Shown here: positions 43,701 through 45,156 of the stretch, one piece after another
Position numbering within the stretch: position 1 is the stretch's first letter
How the letters are laid out: each line of letters starts with the position of its first letter
Source: an uncultured Collinsella sp.
GTDB taxonomy: Bacteria > Actinomycetota > Coriobacteriia > Coriobacteriales > Coriobacteriaceae
Direction: 5' to 3'
Assembly (NCBI GenBank): GCA_900752275.1
Contig: CAADUS010000012.1
Location: 1 to 45,156 of the forward strand
Length of the DNA stretch: 45,156 nucleotides
Made by a program: the position numbers and the translations under genes
The notes under the pieces: generated by a model
The model's database searches: none
What the model saw: the letters and a program-made list of their open reading frames with translations, nothing else
What the model was told of the DNA's origin: nothing

Positions 43701-45156
43701 CGGCGGCGAGAAGAGCAACAACACCTACGCCATCGACTGGACCGGCACGGCCAAGCAGTCCAACTACTCCATCTCCGAGAACCTCGGCACCCTCACCGTG
43801 ACCTCCCAGTCCGTCAACCCTGACGACCCGTCCTACAGGGGCGTCAGGGTCGAGGCGCCTGCGGACGTCGTCTACAACGGAACTTCTCAGCAGCAGAAGC
43901 CCACCGTCACGGACAAGGACGGCAACGTCCTCACTGAGGGCACCGACTACGAGCTGTCCTTCTCTGAGGACACGACCAATGTCGGCACCGTCACCGTGAC
44001 CGTGACGGGCAAGGGCAACTACGACGGCAGCATCGACGTGACCTACAAGATCACGCCTGCTCCGCTGAGCGTCTCCACTGCATCTGCCTCCAAGACCTAT
44101 GACGGAACGCCGCTTGCCAAGACCGACGGCTGGACGCTCGATGGTCTCCAGAACGGCGAGACCGCAACGGTCGAGGCCAACGGTTCCATCACCGAGGTCG
44201 GCAGCGCAAAGAACACCTATGCGATTGCGTGGGGCAGCGCCCAGGCCAGCAACTACGAGATCACGTCCGAGTCCCTCGGCGACCTCAGCGTCACGGCCAA
44301 GGACATCACCCCCACCGACGAGAACGGCATGAGCGTCGACGCGCCCGAGAACGTCGTCTACGATGGCAAGGCCCACCAGTGGTCGCCTACCGTGGCCGAC
44401 GGTGAGAAGACGCTTGCCGAGGGCACCGACTACACGGTCTCCTACAGCACCGACGACTTCACCAACGTCACCGGCGCCATAACCGTGACCATCTCCGGCA
44501 AAGGCAACTACTCCGGCACCGTCACCCGTGCCTATGAGGTCACGCCCGCCCCGCTGACCGTCGCGACCGGCTCCGACTCCTTCGTCTACGACGGCACCGC
44601 CCACACCGTGGCCGACGGCTCGGTCGAGGGCGTCGTCGAGGGCGAGACCTATAGCTTCAAGACCACCGGTTCCCAGACCGAGGTCGGCAGCTCCGAGAAC
44701 ACCTACGAGCTCACCTTCGACGGCACTGCCAAGGCCGGTAACTACGAGATCGTGTCCGAGAAGCTGGGCACCATCACGGTGTCCGACTCTGCCGAGGAGG
44801 TCGTCGTCACCACCACAGGCGGCACCTTCACCTACGACGGCCAGGCCCACGGCGCCACCGTCAACGTGGCTAACGTGCCCGCCGGCTATACCGTTGAGAC
44901 CGCGGAGTCCTCCGCCACGGCGACCGACGTCACGACTGACGACGTCGCTGCCACGGCCGACGCGCTCGTGATCCGCAACGCCCGGGGCGAGGACGTCACG
45001 TCCAGGCTCAACATCAAGAAGGTCGACGGCGCCATCATGGTGCCCCCCGCCACCGCTAAGGTCACCACCCCGAGCGCCTCCAAGGCCTACGACGGCTCCG
45101 CGCTCGCGGCCGAGGGCTCCCTCACCGGCCTCGTCGCCGGCGAGACGGCAACCCTC
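31789..45156 (+). CDS. Giant MBG/YDG-repeat surface protein (partial, 3' end outside)
   Basis: The frame stays open for 4456 codons to the window edge. A signal peptide (residues about 20-46, KAFSVVMSGLLVWSLWPANA then TVAIADE) is followed by a Glu/Pro-rich stretch (52-118). A bacterial Ig-like Big_2 domain lies at about 464-546 (KSVAISGSDTVAQFSSTRLT). InlB B-repeat-like (about 725-838, YTFSGWYLDQNF and IKANWQK) and MucBP-like (about 843-981, SYVVKYQEVGTNDELADS) modules follow. From about residue 985 there are roughly 40 repeats of 85-100 residues built on SKxYDGTALT, GSQTEVGSS and NYxIxxxxGTLTVT, as in MBG/YDG adhesins. GAGGTGG (31779-31785) favours ATG 31789; ATG 31777 is also in frame. The expected wall-sorting signal is beyond the window. 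A role in adhesion to host glycans or neighbouring cells is inferred. Confidence 0.95.
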   Translation, partial: MKKNAHDQNNRRPGEASVGRKAFSVVMSGLLVWSLWPANATVAIADELTGGEEVAAQAEPEPQAEETPVQEVESAPEPEPEPEPEPQPEPEPQAEPAPAPEPQAPAAAAQEEPEQEVDQTPKQADVALDLGNATLVYSGQNLNSPSTKLTVPTSADLKFTVAAHDGYELKRVRANIGGSVSELNADANGVYTVSAAQLLEGVGITLGAEEIPQKDEQTSADATPIDATSVISADEQGAGTISGENTVAQGDSITLTYNGDMTIYDWYGGDGLFPGWDVSSDKKTLKLTATDNWAFNGSSKTTTIYLGYIDKQGVWHNQGDDRLKFDVTVTKRGFTVVTPEPVAEGEDHFWIPQIRDNETGDIINLEGNKDGDAPAGAYTLEYYRDGVKIQNASQYWHDANEFKKPGTYTVVVKPNSGWIYDFGDSGSITITIPTAGQDNNGNSNGGTDSSNGDTNHVLPTQPAKSVAISGSDTVAQFSSTRLTATVDPQGASGTFEWSSSNDDILTVDNNGNVTGVRQGTATVTVTFKNDADGSTVTASKDVTVVATSTSTDRATVYYLLDPTKDANSNDQGNWGPAYGIATVNTNGATWSGNRNCFDNVDQRVVSWPNGTNIVLRNSSAWKQIYQNYKATIQAQLPGVNFTEDDVEEISLVPAKISRNNGTNPDKHLDCNVSIKCKNVSLVKYYLRDAGSTQFTQKGSKNYVSGSTTKPSDVTNEQFPSTKKVGGTTYTFSGWYLDQNFTQPVTFPYTVNGSVNFYAKYVGGFQVIYDLDGGTWGNSDATMYSAQEGSTQTVKSEPTREGCKFTGWTVEGLPDTTTINSGATFTMPAGNVTIKANWQKLESYVVKYQEVGTNDELADSVTCYGEKGVKQTETAKTIDGYHLVNNGEQYCPDTIEHTFDEGDNTVIFWYEKDAAEYTVNYYLNGTEQKVADFETKSAAWGSEIKASDVAKSISGYTAVPDQDAAITVNRHGNNIINVYYYQNVDLTANSDTKTYNGKEQSVSGFTGAPGGADFSAIQVGASGTNAGSYPANFADGTIGTVDGSGKYIVNSVQNGRLVINPVTDEVTITVTGHNGGEKYNGNEQTVTGYDVSGLPAGMSEDDIKFSGTAEAKGTDAGTYAMGLNESQFSTSNGNYTNVKFNITDGELSIAKRTVVLTSEDGHKNYDGKTIRRRTDVGKNVGGDGFVGDDSVLSKDKLTWYDENNILPGEYENKFDPAYTPSTNLDNYDVQLVFGKLVVNARSDKDKYQVTVTASSDTKTYDGNEHTVSGVTGTTYTNDKGATFTIEGLSATASGTDAGTYENKVTGTPVVKDANGNDVTSQFNVTTQDGSLTIEKREVTIKPQDASKTYDGSALVATDWEVAPGSANQFVSGQGIADPKFSGSQTEPGASNSSISEWGYQDGTKADNYNIKTAEGTLNVTSRGATETITVEANSAKATYDGSEHSAKGLKTNKFTVDGHEYTVSGLTTEDPAQTDAGTYTNNITGVAKVTDDAGHDVTSEFKVETKNGTLSIARAEATIAPKDASKPYDGQPLFATEFTSTGFVGNDGVTNVTFGGSQTEAGKSESSIVSYEAADGTSLNNYNITKGNGNLEVTASEAEVVVKVRGNSKSEKYNGVEQGVSGYTVTGVTVDGQDYAQYGAVAGADFTFSGTDTAKRTDAGTTGMGLKAEQFTNINKNFSNVTFEVEDGSMTVTKREVTLTSATDSKTYDGTALTNSNVVASGDGFVDGQGFKADVTGSQTNAGSSDNVFTYKLTGGATEGEGGNYVITKKEGKLTVDPIQTQIVVTIVGKTASATYDGKEHKAEGYSFSSNNNLFTEDKVSFSGASEASRTDAGKTDMGLKAEQFSSADATNFTNVVFDVTDGYVDIAKRDVTLKSADLSKPYDGTALTNGETALETEKGFVEGQGATYEFTGSQTLVGSSANAFSYKLKDNTKADNYNIAKTEGALTVTNRDAKYEITVKANSTTVTYDGKQHEAKGVETNEFTVEGNTYTVSGLDTEDPAETNAGTYGNNISGTPVVKDANDNDVSSEFAVKTEGGSLVINRAPVTMKSASGEWTYDGSEHTKHEMESVTGFAEGEGATYSYSGAITNAGTVDNAFTYTFNGNTDADNYTIAGPQYGTLKVNPVSDKVTVTIKGHQDTKPYNGFEQSVTGYDFSANNALYKQGNVKFEGDAIAKGANVGTYNMGLDASQFSNADASNFSNVEFVVEDGWLKIDGGQIDENGVAWTTQDAQKVYDGTPLAAATATAMDKFGNALNVEYSADGGATWTSDPASITLTHFGYLHVMLRATGANYADGQYATSFESVAITKRLVTLTSATDSKPYDGTPLTNDSVTATPKGKGLGFVNGEGVTTSVTGSQTDKGESDNIFTYGFNEGTNADDYWVTTKYGKLIVTADEYEVVVTITEHSGSFEYDGTEKSVSGHDFKASNDLYKKDDFVFSGDDTVKGTDVGTYDMELKPSDFANKNDNFSKVTFVVEDGQLTIKPKSIVPDPDDKTNKMSVEAPADVVYNGQVQQQKPVVKDGEKTLVEGVDYKLAYSDDATNAGIVTVTIEGIGNYTGKTEVSYQITKRQVSLKSESGTKVYDGMPLTKPEVSGWQQDGDAGFVSGEVSDVKATGSVTNYNDAANKVERNNTIVYTASEKFNENNYVITKDEGTLRITLLSAENDITLKPSNVEYVYDSDSHPAGVATAEASVAGTEVHLEYRLKGSADNEWRSDPASIKQVNAGTYTVEVRAWALNYDGYKTAEETLVINKRDVELTSASASKVYDGTALTKDWVDMGPNRAGTGFIWTDLAGDGQVHATGSQTEVGKSDNTISYQLKDGAANNYNVMGEHLGTLEVTAQSIVPDPENPDSYKGISISDPSDSVYNGMEHKWAPEVKDASGAALTEDADYTVTYDTDDFTNVKTVTVTIKGIGNYAGTATKAYKITPAPLTVNAKSVSKVYDGTALTAGGTIEGLVNGETATAKTEGSQTEVGTSDNKVAGIEWGTASEGNYQVVSQNDGVLTVTAKSIVPDPDDENNKMTVGTLPNVTYNGAEQAQKPEVKDGEKTLEEGVDYDLAFSADKTNVGTVTVTVTGKGNYAGSVEVKYQITPATLIVRTPSGSKVYNGQALTAGGDIAGFVNGETADFRTTGSQTEVGSSTNTYAIDWSGTAKQSNYIISERLGTLTVTESTDVIVATPGNYNGIYDGKAHSVDVAVTGLPEGYSVKTAHSDATATDVTVGEVVTANVDELVIVNAQGEDVTDKLNITKETGSIKIAPATLNVTTRGASKEYDGTALTAEGKISGFVDGETAAFSVTGSQTTVGTSANTYTIDWNDNAKKSNYTISEQRGILEVTQSTAGIVVVPQGASKAYDGAELTSAGVTTYGLPAGYTLEATTKGSITNVGNTTAEVDSYTIKNAAGEDVTDQFGNVSTGKATLEVTRRPVTVASASDSKVYEGSALTKHEANVTEGSLVDGESFAYDFSGEQTTVGSSSNAYMIKAGENTDLNNYEISKVDGTLTVTAQSIDPDDPTPGAYDGVKVDSPSDVVYDGHEHKWVPTVTDKSGRELVAGADYDVTYGTDDFTNVTGTITVTITGKGNYTETVTRTYQITPAAVALSSNSREFTYTGEPQGDATVSVSGAAELFKSQVNDLEATGRVTTVAEGKVANPISYSWKDGFTASNFSIETSFGQLSIKAKDITPTGENGMSVDAPADVTYNGNDQTWTPTVKDDDKTLVAGTDYAVSYSTEDRTNVTGLITVTIKGLGNYTGEVTRTYQVNPKGYSVATQSDSKVYDGKALTASGEVKGLVNAADATFAVTGSQTEVGSSSNSYALNFSSDQMAKNYKLDAESVGTLTVSESAEEIVVTTTGGTFTYDGQAHGATVTVSQLPEGYTVEAAESSANATDVTTDDVAATADKLVIRNAEGKDVTSKLNVRRVDGVIKVTPATLTVTTPSATKIYDGTALTTDAADATYEGLQNGETLNFRMTGFQTEVGGEKSNNTYAIDWTGTAKQSNYSISENLGTLTVTSQSVNPDDPSYRGVRVEAPADVVYNGTSQQQKPTVTDKDGNVLTEGTDYELSFSEDTTNVGTVTVTVTGKGNYDGSIDVTYKITPAPLSVSTASASKTYDGTPLAKTDGWTLDGLQNGETATVEANGSITEVGSAKNTYAIAWGSAQASNYEITSESLGDLSVTAKDITPTDENGMSVDAPENVVYDGKAHQWSPTVADGEKTLAEGTDYTVSYSTDDFTNVTGAITVTISGKGNYSGTVTRAYEVTPAPLTVATGSDSFVYDGTAHTVADGSVEGVVEGETYSFKTTGSQTEVGSSENTYELTFDGTAKAGNYEIVSEKLGTITVSDSAEEVVVTTTGGTFTYDGQAHGATVNVANVPAGYTVETAESSATATDVTTDDVAATADALVIRNARGEDVTSRLNIKKVDGAIMVPPATAKVTTPSASKAYDGSALAAEGSLTGLVAGETATL
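34740..45156 (+). repeat. MBG/YDG tandem repeat array of the surface protein
   Basis: About 41 YDG/YNG-type cores recur every 70-100 codons, for example near 35560, 36364, 37429, 38746, 40072, 41590, 43090, 44090 and 45070. Their pattern changes along the array: variants with KTYDGTALT alternate with VVYNGxxQQKP units preceded by linkers such as SIVPDPDD or DITPTDENG. Near the end a larger unit is duplicated: 43330 and 44821 are the same point of two copies 1491 bases (497 codons) apart, with almost identical protein for about 100 residues. Unequal crossing-over within the array is therefore expected. Confidence 0.9.

Noticed and set aside
36607..44850. Minus-strand open frame of 2747 codons opposite the surface protein gene
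   Set aside because: The plus strand reads as a coherent repeat protein with signal peptide and known domain types. The antisense frame is open because of the strong codon bias of the repeats and has a biased Val/Gly/Leu composition.
34740..45156. CRISPR array in the repeat region
   Set aside because: The repeats are coding, about 250-300 bases long, divergent in sequence and in frame; there are no short identical repeats with unique spacers.

Overview
The window looks like chromosomal DNA of a high-GC, Gram-positive gut anaerobe, most likely of the class Coriobacteriia (Collinsella-like). This rests on strongly G/C-ending codons, a PTS/6-phospho-alpha-glucosidase gene set, a very long MBG-type repeat surface protein and intergenic palindromic repeats. 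The genus is inferred from general similarity; no database search was possible.

Region 1 (1-5342) is the late end of a prophage and carries a complete diversity-generating retroelement (DGR). In order it holds the 3' end of a C-type-lectin-like target gene with the variable repeat (VR), an Avd-like accessory gene, the template repeat (TR), and a reverse transcriptase with a YMDD box. TR (740-859) and VR (1-120) differ at 12 positions, and all 12 are adenines in TR. Small phage genes follow (a hypothetical protein, an XkdX-like protein, a coiled-coil membrane protein, a holin candidate), then two lytic enzymes: a C39-like peptidase and a GH25 lysozyme with CW_7 repeats and LysM.

Region 2 (5343-16962) is host metabolism. 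It holds a nitrilase-family amidohydrolase, a membrane-anchored ComEC-like metallo-beta-lactamase protein with its DUF3006 partner, and a four-gene alpha-glucoside PTS operon (EIIA, BglG/LicT antiterminator, EIICB, GH4 6-phospho-alpha-glucosidase). A tandem pair of paralogous TPR-like genes and an iron-dependent alcohol dehydrogenase come next. Palindromic repeats containing GGGACAAAAGGGACGGGG lie between some of these genes.

Region 3 (16963-26294) is housekeeping: a MurE-type ligase, tRNA-Val, rph-rdgB, nagB, an M24 aminopeptidase, veg-ispE, tRNA-Pro and a transglutaminase-like protein. It ends at a deletion scar where the start of a membrane protein gene meets the 3' remnant of a HAD phosphatase gene.

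Region 4 (26463-31506) is a minus-strand operon for a type IV pilus-like machine: a transglutaminase-like lipoprotein, a PilC/GspF platform protein, three small single-pass pseudopilin-like proteins and PilT. No PilB-type assembly ATPase and no prepilin peptidase are visible.

Region 5 (31789 to the window end) is one plus-strand open frame of at least 4456 codons, divergent from the pilus operon. It encodes a secreted surface protein: signal peptide, Glu/Pro-rich stretch, a bacterial Ig-like domain, InlB/MucBP-like domains, then about 40 YDG/MBG-type repeats. It runs off the window, so its cell-wall anchor is not seen.
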